Of a stretch of 64,000 bases of DNA, positions 50,601 through 60,561 are shown in pieces. Under the pieces are notes generated by a model that was not told the origin of the DNA, did not search any database, and worked only from the letters and a program-made list of their open reading frames with translations. The translations under genes and the position numbers were made by a program. Positions within the stretch are counted from its first letter, which is position 1. Each line of letters opens with the position of its first letter. This DNA is from Gavia stellata (taxonomy: Eukaryota; Chordata; Aves; Gaviiformes; Gaviidae), in contig NC_082603.1 of NCBI RefSeq assembly GCF_030936135.1, forward strand, positions 35,630,329 through 35,694,328, in the 5' to 3' direction.

Positions 50601-53600
50601 TAAGAAATTTTATTCCATTAGAATACGATTTAATCAAAAGTAATTCCCAATGGTACTTTTTGATAAAACTCTATGAGAACATTGATATAGGTCAATTTCA
50701 AATAAGGTATTGGTCAAAGGGAAGGAGAAGTATCAAGTAGCAAGAAGAAACCTTCTAAAGAGATGCTTGTCTTAGATACAATTAGTACCCACAGAGAAGG
50801 TGAATGGAAATCTAAATTCAACAAGAGTATTTTATATTTGTGTCTATGGGCTACCTTTATAAAACAATGTTAAACACCTCACTGAAAATAACATGCATGA
50901 CCCTGAAGCTAGCTCCCCAAGAAGTTCAACATATGCAGCGTGTACCAGTTTAATTTGAACTCATTCTTAGGTTTTTAACCCCCAGAAAGACTAAACAGAT
51001 GCATTCATGTTCAGTTCAAAACTTTCACACTTGAGCATTTGACAAAGAGATGCATCGCAATGTATTTCTGACTAGCACTTTTCCCTGTAAGGAAACCAAA
51101 TGTAAATGTTTCCAACCTAAACACAAATCACACAATATGCGTCTCTCCAGAGTAATACATGTACCTAATCTTACCTCATCATACTCCCCATCTGATTCTT
51201 CACGTTCTATATATTCAACATTCTCTCGTTCATTAAATCCTCCTCCGTATCCTTTAAAAAGGGGTAAAACAAGACAACCTCTTGAGCTGCACCAAATTCA
51301 GCTACACTAAGCACAAAGTTTAGAATAAACTTGCACACAGGTTCTGTAAGCCTTCAGTGGACTTAGAAATATATGCTGTAAGAATGTAATATGATCTCAA
51401 GAGGAACATGACATTGTTCCCACACACGTTTATTAAATACAGTTTCTCAGAAACCTAATTGAGAAAATGGATTAAGACACATAAACAACACAGAAGCAAT
51501 ACCACTCAAAAGAATGGGAAAAAAAAACCAAACATTTTTTTTTTCAGGATTATAGCTATGCTGAGCATCCAGCTTCCTGGCAGAGCTCTAGTGGGGCTGC
51601 AGTGCCTGACAATTGCCTCGGTGTGGACAAACACATGAATGTCTCCAAGGGACTAGAAAAAAGGCTACCGTCCTTGAAGACCAAAATCCCACCTCTGCGA
51701 GCCGCCAGCAGCCAGCTCGGGAAAGCAGGCAATGAAACTTGCGTTGAGGGCAACGCTTGCTAACTGCTCTCCCAGCCGCTGGCATTGCTGCAGCCTCCCT
51801 GCCACAGCCAGGTGTGTGCAGTGTCCGTGGTGGCTTCTGGGCACACAAGTCTGCTCCCGTATCGCAATTATTCTGTGACATAAAGTCATCTGTATCTCCT
51901 CAGGGAGCAACAGGAATAAAAGCATCCTGTAGTTGCACTGAATTGTACAACTGCCAAGATTTGCCTTAAGAATCTTTCTACTCCTTTTTATAATGTGAGC
52001 AGAAAACTTCAACTTCCAGCTGACTTTGTAATTTACTGCAAGCATGTGCAACATGCTAGGTGTCCTGCACATGAGTGCAAATTTACCCTGAAGGACACCA
52101 GAACTTGAAAAATTGATTAAATGTTAAAAATATTTAATTATATGAAATAGTAGATGAAACACAATATTATTCTTCAACATTCTGTAATATTCTTACAATA
52201 TTAAATAAGAATATTAAAAAATATTCTTGTTCCTTTTGAGTAAGTTCTGTGCTCTTCTTCATGCTTCTTTTTTTACACGCGTTAGTGTTACATTCTATGC
52301 ATTACATTCTCTGCCTGATCCCATTTGCAGTGGTAACAGTGTAAGTAGTTACGACCGCTCTGTAAGGATATCCTCTGCTCCAGTTACCACTGGGTTCATT
52401 GCTAATGCAGGAGGAACTTAAAATGCGTCACAGTGTGACCAAACCTCAAAACTCATTAAGAGATAACGGTCTAATCCACACAGCCTGCAAGCACGGTTCT
52501 TATGACTGCTGAGTCCTCTGTAGAGGGACACTATATATACACTAGACCTTTCGGAGTTTAATAAAATACTGCATTACTCCTTCCAAACCTCTTGTTATCA
52601 AAACCAAATATAGAGGCAGTTTAAGCTGAATATTCGTTGACTTTCCAAATGAAACCGTCACATACTTTACACAATGCTAAAAGTAATCAAGTCTAAGAAC
52701 CTACAGGAAGATCATTCAACTTTGCTAGTTCTGCTGTAAAAACAATCCCTTTAATTAAATTATGTTGTGATTTATAAAAAGAAGTTTTCTTACAGTAATT
52801 TGAGTATTTTAAAACCAGATACATCTTACCTGTCCTTTCCTCCAATTTAGCATACTTTGGAGTATTACACATATTACATTCTGATCTTCTGGCCCAGTTG
52901 ACATTACCACATCTTCAGAGGCAAAAAGAACAAAACAGAAATAAGAAACATTTTATTTCCAATCAAAAAGCTTAAGTCTTGAGGCAACACTTAAAAAAAA
53001 TAAATCATAAAAATCTATTTGCCAAGTTTCAGCAGTGATCTGCAGTCACTAGCACAACAGAATTAACTCCAAGGCCAACAGGCACTGAGACACAAAGAAC
53101 TGCAAGAGAGTCTGTGGGTATTTCACCAGCGTGAGGACAACGGGAAGACGACCACACCGGACAAATCAAGGGGAAAGAAGTAAAATTAACAGGCAGGTAG
53201 GCAGAGAAGTTAACAGAAGTAAGACTACATAAAAAGTGTTAAAATTCCTCATTACTCTCCACTAGAGGCATTCAAAAGTTAACGAAGAAGCTACCATGGG
53301 AATAATGAGCAGTCATCATCATCCACCAACGGACAGCTACGGTTATATGCTTCCGTTACTGCATTTCTATCTCACAGCATCCTAAAGGGCCACTCATACT
53401 TCACCCATCTGTACCACTGTCATCAGGATGCTGCTCAGTCCCAAAGAGGAGAGGAGGAGGTCCGTAAGACACAGCCTAGCTATGAACTTGGAAAGACAGG
53501 ACAATCCTGAAACGTGCCATCAAGTGGATTCCCTCAGACACGGGGACCCACGGCGCTACCCGGGAAACCTGCCCATCTCGCGCTGCAGAACAGCGCAAAC

Positions 53601-54946
53601 GGAAACCCATCAGGCTGAACACAGCTGAATTCTGACAGAAGAAAATAAAAAACAAGTCCAGGTTTCACTGGTCAGACAGCTTACTCAATCAGGAAAACTG
53701 AAATCCTTAAAAGTGCTCCAGGAAATCTGAGAGCACCTTTCAAAAATCAAAGCATTTATTAAAGTAGCCCTTTTCTAATTTAGATCTTAATATCCTCAAT
53801 TGATGGTTTGGAGAAACATCTAAGAATTTAATTGTGTGCTAAACTTTACTCATTAAATATTTAGCGAACGTAAGCAATAAAATATCATACTGCAATGGAG
53901 GTGTTGCTTCCGTCTACACATTTCTTCAGAACTTGAGAAGCGTCTCGGCTTATCAAAGAAAAACATGAACCTGCCTAATCTTGATTTTTTTTTAATCTTT
54001 TTCCAGTCATGTTAATTAAGTAACTGCTGTCCAGCAAACAAAAACGAATGCTCTCCTCACAGCAAAACACCACTAGTGGAATAGCTGCGCGTTTTGATCA
54101 CTCTTCTCTCATCAGTACAGGTAAGTTTATACTGACAAAATTAAGTATCACGTTGTAGACGTGTTGTGTGGCTCTAAGAGAGCACTCCGCATTGTTTAAA
54201 AGGGCATACGTTTTACACTGCCAGTCGTTAGCACTGAAGAGACCACGACTCTTCTCAGCAAGTGTCTTTCCTATTTCCGTCCCTCCGGCTTTCATCATTT
54301 TGGCTTCTGTCGTTTTTTCTGGAAAAGAAAAACCAAGCAGTTCTCAAACACCTTGCTTTATGATTAATTAAAAAGATTTAATATTATTTTCTTTTAAAAA
54401 GGCAGAAACGGACGAGGAGAAAAAGATACATCATCTAAGAGACTCACCTCTTCCACATCTGTTACAGCTGGTTCTTCTCGCGAAGTTCACATTCCCACAC
54501 CTGAAAACACGAACAGAACGAGACGGGAGGCGCCGGTTAACTGACGGCTAGGAGACGCCCGCACACGAGACTTAGAAAAACGCCTTTATATTTCAAACTG
54601 AATTTGTTCCAAATTAACCCACGAAGTTTCTCAGGCCCTGCCCGACCCTGGGGCGGGCTGGTGCCGCACCCGCTGCACGGTGGGGGCCAGGGGCTGTGAA
54701 ACCCCGCAGGGAGGCTCGCCCCGGCCCGGCGGGAGGGCGGCCGGCCCCCGAGACCCGACGGCGGCTGCCGCGGGCCGCCCGGACCTGGTGCTGCCCCGCG
54801 GGACTGTCCTGTCCTGTCCTGTCCCGTGCCATGCCGTGCCGCAGCCCGGACGCCGCGGCGGGCGGACCGGCGGGCGCCCCCCACGCTCACTTCTTGTCGG
54901 GGCAGATCCAGTCCCCGTCGCTCACGCGGAAATTCTTGGTCGACAT
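44602..54946 (-). CDS. ZRANB2: Zinc finger Ran-binding domain-containing protein 2 (ten coding exons)
   Basis: Coding exons, all complement: 54891-54946, 54448-54500, 54210-54318, 52830-52912, 51175-51251, 50462-50599, 49420-49592, 47131-47217, 45200-45364, 44602-44665; 1005 bases, 334 residues plus stop, close to the about 330 of vertebrate ZRANB2. It is a nuclear RNA-binding protein that influences splicing. Two RanBP2-type fingers: W13, C15, C20, N24, C31, C34 and W69, C71, C74, N78, C85, C88; in human each binds single-stranded RNA with GGU, together favouring AGGUAA-type 5' splice sites. A basic stretch KKKKYRGK (130-137) may be a nuclear signal. An acidic segment (about 150-180) with a duplicated LSKYxLD motif (165-171, 181-187) follows, then an Arg/Ser domain from about 203 ending SSKKK. 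All splice phases agree. Confidence 0.98.
44666..45199 (-). other. ZRANB2: ZRANB2 intron 9
   Basis: 534 bases, donor AAG|GTTTGG (weak) and acceptor TTACAG. Reading on into the intron gives FGFM and a stop, so non-splicing here would yield a protein of about 318 residues. Confidence 0.9.
45200..45364 (-). CDS. ZRANB2: ZRANB2 coding exon 9 (RS domain)
   Basis: 165 bases encoding SSSRSYRGSSTPRKRSYSSS through RRSRSRSPE. Both splice sites are weak: the acceptor AATCAATAAAG has a poor pyrimidine tract and the donor is GTTTGG. Confidence 0.95.
45365..47130 (-). other. ZRANB2: ZRANB2 intron 8
   Basis: 1766 bases, donor AAG|GTGAAT. No recognisable exon or RNA gene inside. Confidence 0.9.
47131..47217 (-). 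CDS. ZRANB2: ZRANB2 coding exon 8 (RS domain)
   Basis: 87 bases, acceptor TTGTTTCAG|GTCCCATTC, encoding SHSRSSSSSRSRSRSSSREH and SRSRGSKS. Confidence 0.96.
47218..49419 (-). other. ZRANB2: ZRANB2 intron 7
   Basis: 2202 bases, the largest intron. No repeat family found. Human ZRANB2 hosts miR-186 in an intron; I did not find a matching hairpin here by eye. Confidence 0.9.
49420..49592 (-). CDS. ZRANB2: ZRANB2 coding exon 7 (acidic region to RS domain)
   Basis: 173 bases, acceptor TTTTTTCAG|GATGAGG, donor CAG|GTAAAC. Encodes the second LSKYNLD copy and the start of the RS domain (SNRRSRSKSRSSHSRSSS). Confidence 0.96.
49593..50461 (-). other. ZRANB2: ZRANB2 intron 6
   Basis: 869 bases with donor GAG|GTAGTG. 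Nothing further recognised. Confidence 0.9.
50462..50599 (-). CDS. ZRANB2: ZRANB2 coding exon 6 (basic stretch and acidic region)
   Basis: 138 bases, phase 0 at both ends, 46 codons from FGRKKKKYRGKPVGPASILK to LSKYKLDE. Acceptor ATTTCTTAG|TTTGGACGC. Confidence 0.97.
50600..51174 (-). other. ZRANB2: ZRANB2 intron 5
   Basis: 575 bases, donor GAG|GTAAGA. Nothing further recognised. Confidence 0.9.
51175..51251 (-). CDS. ZRANB2: ZRANB2 coding exon 5
   Basis: 77 bases encoding YGGGFNERENVEYIEREESD and GEYDE, the linker after the second finger. Confidence 0.96.
51252..52829 (-). other. ZRANB2: ZRANB2 intron 4
   Basis: 1578 bases, donor CAG|GTAAGA. AT-rich in the middle (52080-52230). Nothing further recognised. 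Confidence 0.9.
52830..52912 (-). CDS. ZRANB2: ZRANB2 coding exon 4 (second zinc finger)
   Basis: 83 bases, acceptor CTGAAG|ATGTGG, encoding CGNVNWARRSECNMCNTPKY, with Trp79 that stacks on RNA bases in the human finger, and the following AKLEERT. Confidence 0.96.
52913..54209 (-). other. ZRANB2: ZRANB2 intron 3
   Basis: 1297 bases with an unusual donor AAC|GTATGC. Nothing further recognised. Confidence 0.9.
54210..54318 (-). CDS. ZRANB2: ZRANB2 coding exon 3 (inter-finger linker)
   Basis: 109 bases, acceptor TTTTCCAG|AAAAAACGAC, encoding KTTEAKMMKAGGTEIGKTLA to ANDWQCKT, the first half of finger 2. Confidence 0.96.
54319..54447 (-). other. ZRANB2: ZRANB2 intron 2
   Basis: 129 bases, the shortest intron, donor GAG|GTGAGT. 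Confidence 0.92.
54448..54500 (-). CDS. ZRANB2: ZRANB2 coding exon 2 (first zinc finger)
   Basis: 53 bases, acceptor GTTTTCAG|GTGTGGG, encoding CGNVNFARRTSCNRCGR. Confidence 0.97.
54501..54890 (-). other. ZRANB2: ZRANB2 intron 1
   Basis: 390 bases, GC-rich 5' half inside the promoter island, donor GAA|GTGAGC. Holds a short (TGTCC)4 repeat at 54805-54824. Confidence 0.92.
54805..54824. repeat. Pentanucleotide repeat (TGTCC)4
   Basis: Four perfect TGTCC copies within ZRANB2 intron 1, followed by a degenerate continuation (cgtgccatgccgtgcc). Confidence 0.85.
54891..54946 (-). CDS. ZRANB2: ZRANB2 coding exon 1 (start)
   Basis: 56 bases from ATG at 54946-54944, encoding MSTKNFRVSDGDWICPDK and two bases of the next codon. 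The context (AAGATGTCG) has A at -3. Confidence 0.97.
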
Positions 54947-55173
54947 CTTGGGCCCGCCGAGCCGAGCCGAGCCGTGCGAGCGCCGAGCGCCGCCGCCGCG
55001 GAAGAGGACCGGGGCCCTGCGCCGGACGGGCTGCCCGCCGCGCCTGAGCCTTGCTGTCGCGGAGCGCGGGGCCGCCGCCGGGCGGGATTTTGGTCAGGCA
55101 GCGGCTCGGACGCCTCAGCCCGGCCGCGGGAAGAGGGCGAGAGGGAAGCTCGCCCCCCAGCGGTCCGGAGGGC

Positions 55174-55179
55174 CACGTG
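55174..55179. promoter_or_regulatory. ZRANB2: E-box CACGTG
   Basis: Perfect palindromic CACGTG in the promoter island, the class bound by USF and MYC/MAX families. Confidence 0.5.
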
Positions 55180-55198
55180 CGGTGGCGCGGGGAGCGGG

Positions 55199-55209
55199 GC
55201 GCATGCGCA
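55199..55209. promoter_or_regulatory. ZRANB2: NRF1-type site GCGCATGCGCA
   Basis: Perfect match to the NRF1 consensus core GCGCATGCGC, in the expected position upstream of a CpG-island promoter. Confidence 0.7.
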
Positions 55210-55226
55210 GTGCCGCCACGGAGGGG

Positions 55227-55292
55227 CTGAGTGCCTGAGGGGAAGGGGCTGAGTGCCTGAGGGGAAGGGGCTGAGTGCCTGAGGGGAAGGGG
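55227..55292. repeat. Tandem repeat, 22-bp unit x 3, beside ZRANB2 promoter
   Basis: Three identical units start at 55227, 55249 and 55271, each beginning CTGAGTGCCTG and ending GGGAAGGGG, with a partial unit after. It sits 17 bases from the NRF1-type site, at the outer edge of the CpG island. Confidence 0.95.
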
Positions 55293-55300
55293 CTGGCGTG

Positions 55301-55953
55301 GGGAAGGGGGCTGCTCGGCGTGCAGGGGGAAGCCTTCGTCAGCCTTGGAAATGTGAAGATCGCTCGCATATGAGCTCAGTTATTCATGGCAGTTCATTTT
55401 GTCACAGCTGTCGCTGTGGCTCTGTCGCCCCGAAGTCCCGGGCACAGAGCTGCCCCGGCTCCTCACGAGGGAGGCCTGCAGGTGAATTCCTGCGTGTGCA
55501 CCTTCGCTTGGTAAAACAAACTGAGAAACCGTCGCTTGCTGATACATAATGAAAAAGAAATCAAATAAGGCCTCATTTTCACAGACGAGAGAGTGCGTAA
55601 GGTTCAGACTGGTTTTTCAGTGTGGTGGCCCTAACAAAATCCCCAGAAGAACAAACAGAAGGTTTTAAATGTGAATTAAGACAGAGCATCGGTATAAATA
55701 CTGATGTTAAGAGCGTTCAAGTAAATCCATGACTTAAAAAAATACTTTAAAAACGACGACTGAAAAACCATTCGGTGGTTTGCCGGTAGGTTTGTTCCGG
55801 TGGGTTTGTTCCGGCAGCAGGATGCCGGCCTCCATTGCCCGTGCGTGACTGGGGTGCCCGTGGCCGTGCCGGGCAGGGACAGGCGTCCCTTGGCAGCTTC
55901 TCTTTCAAACCGCCTCTGACCCCCTTTCCTTTTACTTTTTGGACTGGTAATGA
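55301..55953. other. Intergenic upstream of ZRANB2, no gene seen
   Basis: No repeat or exon recognised. A short duplication (gtaggtttgttccgg / gtgggtttgttccgg, about 55786-55815) is present. Confidence 0.5.
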
Positions 55954-56117
55954 CACTGGAAGAGGCTGCCCAGGGAGGTGGTGGAGTCACCATCGCTGGA
56001 GGTGTTCAAGGAAGGTGTGGACGTGGCACTGTGGGACATGGTTTAGTGGGCATGGTGGGGTTGGTCGATGGTTGGACTCAATGATCTTACAGGTCTTTTC
56101 CAACCGTAGTGATCGGT
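55954..56117 (+). mobile_element. CR1: CR1 LINE 3' fragment
   Basis: About 160 bases matching the end of CR1 ORF2 (cactggaagaggctgcccag to gggacatggtttagtg) and its 3' UTR (ggttggactcaatgatctta, caggtcttttccaaccgtag). It is 5'-truncated and lacks the terminal octamer repeat. Confidence 0.93.
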
Positions 56118-59100
56118 AAGATCTGCTGCACTTAGGTTGACCAGCATTACCTGATTAAGTACATGCAATGTGCTTATTTATAGCAGTTTTTATTCCCTTT
56201 CTCTCTCGTGCTGTAGCCACATCCTGTGGAAAAATCATCTGGAATCTGGCTACGGGACTGGTTTTTATCACATCCACTCTACAGTTCACGAGGCAAGATG
56301 ACAGTGTTATTGCTATTTATTTATAAAAGTATAAAACAGCGTGAGTCCACTGGAAAAATGTGTTGGGGCGTCTGGTCTGGCTGCCGCAGAGGGTTCTGTA
56401 CAAATTCCCAGTTATGAAATGTCCATAATAATCAGAAAGGACTAAACCTGCATGTTCCAGCAACTGGAGGAGGTCCCAGGTGAAGGGCTGTGCTGGAATT
56501 TTGAACAAGGGCTGTGAAAACTCTTTTTTTTCTCTACTCCAGAATTAGAAGAACAAGGGGGAAGTACCAGATGAAAAGGAGATGGTGGCTGGGCGGCTGC
56601 TAGAGAGCTCACCGACTAGGACTGCAAGAGCAACAGGTCCTGCGCTGCTCTTGTGTTTGTGTACGCAGCCTGTTTAAGAAGTGGTGCTTCACAGCCAGGC
56701 AGTGCAGCCTGCAAAATTTAAAACCTCGATTAGCACTTTTTTCTCAAAACAACATTCCTTTGTGGCACTGAATAATCAATCCAAGCTTAAATGAGATACC
56801 AGAGTCTTAACACTACAGTAGGTGGCAACAAATCTTTGGTCACTTTGTCAGCATGGATCTTTAAAATGATGAAAATACAAAAGAGCTTGAAAAAAGCTGG
56901 AGAATCCAGCTGCAGACCAGAGTGTCTGGAAGGATTCACTCCTGCTATCCTATGACGTTTTAGTCACTACAGCAGGTGGCACTTGAGTAACATACATTTT
57001 TCCGAGTACTGTTGTTATGGCAGATTAAAAGCCAGCTTTTTTATGGAATTCAGGGGAGATATTTTAAATATCAACGTATTGATTATTTAAAAAAAAAAAG
57101 AAAGCATCACTGTCACCATGCATGATTGGCACTGGAAATTGAATGCAAGATTATTTTTGAGTTGTGTATGGTACAGACCATAAAGCTGGCGAGGTGCATC
57201 AAGGTGATGTAGTCTGTGTCTCCTTTCAGACCTCCTACAAGCAGGACTTTTCCACTGTCATCTGCCCTTTCCAGCAAAATAGGCACTGCCTGGGTGCTCC
57301 CCTGTTTTTGCTTGGGTGAGGCTCTGCTTATGTCAGCAGGATTATAGAGAGTAACCAAACCCAGAACCTGGCCCCTAGAAGTTAATTCATTCCTGTGTGC
57401 CTTCAGGAAAGACTCTTTCATAAGTAACAGGAATATCAATCATGAAATGTGGTATCAGGGAGACAAAAACCATCCAGACCTACAGAATAAATTAATGTGT
57501 GATGGAAAGTTTTCTTCACCTGTAACATCTTTCTGCTTATTAAAAAATATTGTCCAAAGCTAGTATGTTAGAAGAAAACCGGTATCTGTTGGCTTTTGTA
57601 AGAACTGGACTGAACTTCAGCGTGCTTAGGAGAGGCACTGGTCTGAACTCCCAGGTTCCTGTTGAAATCATAGTGAATTCATTACGATACTCTCAGAATT
57701 TGGGTCTCTCTCCTGTTGATGCCTGCAGAAACACCAAAGAAGGGGTAGAGCCCCTGCGGAAGATTTTGCAGCCTTCGTGGGGCTTCTGTGCAGCTGCAAG
57801 GGTTGACCTCAACAGAACGCAATGTAAAATGAGCTTGGAGGATACCTCTCTTTACCTTGAACGATAAAATCCTCATGCTGTTGCAGGTCAGAAAGAAAAC
57901 CCCTTATCGATGATTTCAAGGACAGGAATTTGTTCATAATCCCTGGATTTCTCTTCAGGGAAATCAAGGCTTGCAAAACTTACTTTTTACATTAAAAAAT
58001 AGAAGAGAATATGCACTCTTTTAAAAATAAGTAGAGGCAAAACTGAAGTTCACCTGATAATAATTTCAGGCTTAAATATTTTAAAAGTTGTTGAAATATA
58101 ATGAGAAGAATATCTAAGTGGTACTTGTTTTCTGCTAAAGGAACCTTCCCAGAGGAGTCTCTGGCCAGGCACCTGCAGCCAGGAGTTTGACGTGATCAGC
58201 TGCATTTTGAAAACAGGACCTTTCCCTCTACGTGCAGAGGGAGTGTTTCTGTAGCTTCTGTTTGTTCAATTTACTTCAAAAAACAGATACATTAAAAGCT
58301 CAAAAGCCAACTGGGGACTGAAAACAAAAATATTTGCCTTTTAATTTATGAATAAAAGCAAGGTCCAAGTGGACAAGATCTTCTACAGTCTGGAAGGATG
58401 CTGTGACCAGACACAATCTGGTGTTCAACTTAGTGACTGCATAGCATGTTCCCTTTATTTAATAAACCGTTTAGCTTTACGTAAAGGTTTTTGATATGCT
58501 GGTCTTATTTTCCTGTGTTTGTTACGCAAAGTTTCATTTAAATATCTACTCCCCATTTCACAATAGCTTATGAACAATTTTATTGGATTCCTGTTTCTAT
58601 CACAATACATTTTGGCTTCCAATGTGGGTAAGGAATTGATAATAACCAAGTAAATGAGAAATACATCACCCATCATTTTAGCATAATGAAACCGGACAGT
58701 TGAGAATGAAAAAATGTACAGGAAACTGTTTAATTGGCCTGTCTCTAGACAGCCAATTCCTACCAACAGGCCCTGAAAATCAGTTTTCCTGAAGAAAAAC
58801 TAAGCGGTACAAAGGCCAGCCAAGATCAAAGTCAGGTAATTAAAGGAAGGTTGCCTGTGCTTCATAGCTCTTTCATTCTGTTTTTCATGTCCCTGCCTGG
58901 TATGATGTCTGCATGCCATGCTCTTTATTAAGCAACTTTGGGGCACCTAGGTTTTTAAGCATCACTTTAAAGCACTTAATACATTGTTGATGCTTTCCAA
59001 GACATCGTAATAATAATAATTTCAGATCTATGAGTTGAGTGCAATGTGCTTCCGTCAGGTGAAATCTATTATGAAAAACTATTTGTGTTGATGTTATTGA

Positions 59101-59639
59101 GCATATGTTAAATTATACTGTGAAATAGTGTTTGACTGTTCATTTTTCAAAGTGCATCACAACTTGACAGATACTTGTTTAAACAAGAAATAGTGAAAAT
59201 GTGGTGCCTATGGTAAAAAGTGCAAATGCTATAAACCTCTCAAGGCACTCACAGGTTTGCGATTTACTCTGAAATACAATTACACTGCTGTGCTGGAAAG
59301 CAGTTTGAGGATGTACCATAGCGTTTGGAGAGTTGGTCTCCCAAAGTTTGTTTCAATTTTCAAGTGTGACAGACGTTTGGTAATAGAGTTTTTCAAGCAA
59401 GTGATGGGTACTGACACGTCGCTCAAGCTGACACGCTTTTGGAGGAAAGATTTTCTTCAATGTGTGACCTTTACAGAAGGTTAGACACTGCTTGTCGTTT
59501 AATAATTTAATAGTTAAAGAATGTTTCAAGCCTGCTGAGAGGACATAAAATCACAAAATAAATGTTTTAAATAATAGTTTAAATATGTTTGTTTTAGTAA
59601 GAGTAGATTTGGTAAATATTCACTAAATCATTTAAACGT
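56118..59639. other. AT-rich intergenic, unrecognised minus-strand ORFs
   Basis: Contains minus-strand ORFs of 108 codons (57113-57439) and 103 codons (58455-58766) with no domain I recognise. No repeat family seen. An A-run lies at about 57089-57099. Confidence 0.4.
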
Positions 59640-60062
59640 GGGGCTATGAGGGACTCGAAGAGATCGCTTAGTCCTCTGCCTTGGTTCAGAGGTACAGGCA
59701 GTTAAGGAGACTGGTCGCCACAGCTGCCGGTTTAATCCCAAGCCAGGCACTCCCCGTCCGCGCTCTGTAAACCATCCCCTAATCCAGCCTCTCTCATTTA
59801 TAGCCGAGCAACAAGTACCAATCAGAAGCACTCCTGACCTACATCTTCCTTTCTGCAGACTAAGCGGACTGCTTTTTGTCTTTCCATCGGCTGATATAAA
59901 AAAGGCCTGATGCTGTTCTCTTTTGTTAACATCCTCTGGCACGTGTGAAGGGACTGTTCCCCTTCTCTACACTTCAAACACGAATTTTAAAAACTTTCCT
60001 CGTAGGCCTTATTTTCTAGATCTTCGATCATTCTTGTTGCTCGGCTCTTGGCTCTCCCCCAC
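59640..60062 (-). mobile_element. CR1: Ancient, diverged CR1-like LINE fragment
   Basis: Read on the minus strand, 60062-59985 encodes RAKSRATRMIEDLENKAYEE, which matches the [21 protein letters not shown] motif of CR1 ORF2. Further down, agactaag near 59858 and gggactcgaagagatcgctt near 59648 match the ORF2 end and 3' UTR of older CR1 families. It is much more diverged than the other copies, and the exact ends are uncertain. Confidence 0.65.
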
Positions 60063-60427
60063 CAAGGGACGGACCCCCCTCCCTTAGTGGAGTGTGGGGG
60101 TGTGGTTGCACACCATGCTGTAGCTGGGGCCTGTGCTGAATGTGATAGGACTGTTTCATTTTGCTTTTGGGCAATGCTGCTATTTGTGTATATTAAAATC
60201 ATATTTTTTTTTTACCCAAGAGCATCACATCATGCATATGCACTCAGTTTATGATTCACCAGAGGTCAATGCCTTTTGCGGTGCTGTTGCTCTTCCACTC
60301 GTTCACTATTTAAGACTTGTACATTTGATTTCTCCCTTTGAAGTCTGATACTTTGCGTGTGGTCTGAGTTGAATTTCTTTTTTATTAATTTCAGATCAAT
60401 TCTCCAAAGACCAAGGTAATTCCAAAT
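60063..60427. other. Intergenic, no gene seen
   Basis: Short AT-rich spacer between two CR1 fragments of different age. Confidence 0.5.
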
Positions 60428-60561
60428 CACAGAATCACAGACTGACAGGGGTTGGAAGGGACCTTTGGAGATCATCTAGTCCAGCCCTCCACCAGAGCAG
60501 GTTCACCTAAGGCAGGTTGCACAGGAATGTGTCCAGGCGAGTTTTGAATCTCTCCAGAGAT
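60428..60561 (-). mobile_element. CR1: CR1 LINE 3' fragment of a second subtype
   Basis: The plus strand starts tcacagaatcacagactgac and continues ggttggaagggacctttgg, atcatctagtccagccctcc and caggttgcacaggaatgtgt. This is a different CR1 subfamily from the copies at 17.6, 39.1 and 56.0 kb, which have ggttggaaaagacctgt. Only the 3' 130 bases remain. Confidence 0.9.

Larger units (their letters stand above)
54610..55300. promoter_or_regulatory. ZRANB2: ZRANB2 CpG-island promoter
   Basis: CpG-dense sequence covering exon 1, part of intron 1 and about 350 bases upstream. It carries no TATA box. An NRF1-type palindrome and a CACGTG E-box lie 230-265 bases upstream of the ATG, a typical housekeeping promoter layout. 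Confidence 0.8.

Noticed and set aside
44602-54946. Intronic miR-186 hairpin expected from human ZRANB2
   Set aside because: I looked for the mature sequence on the minus strand in the introns and saw no convincing match. A covariance or BLAST search would be needed to exclude it.
54680-55252. 190- and 180-codon plus-strand ORFs at the ZRANB2 promoter
   Set aside because: Overlapping frames in CpG-island sequence, antisense to ZRANB2 exon 1, with no recognisable domain.
59628-59942. 104-codon minus-strand ORF as a gene
   Set aside because: It overlaps the old CR1-like fragment and has no conserved motif in that frame.
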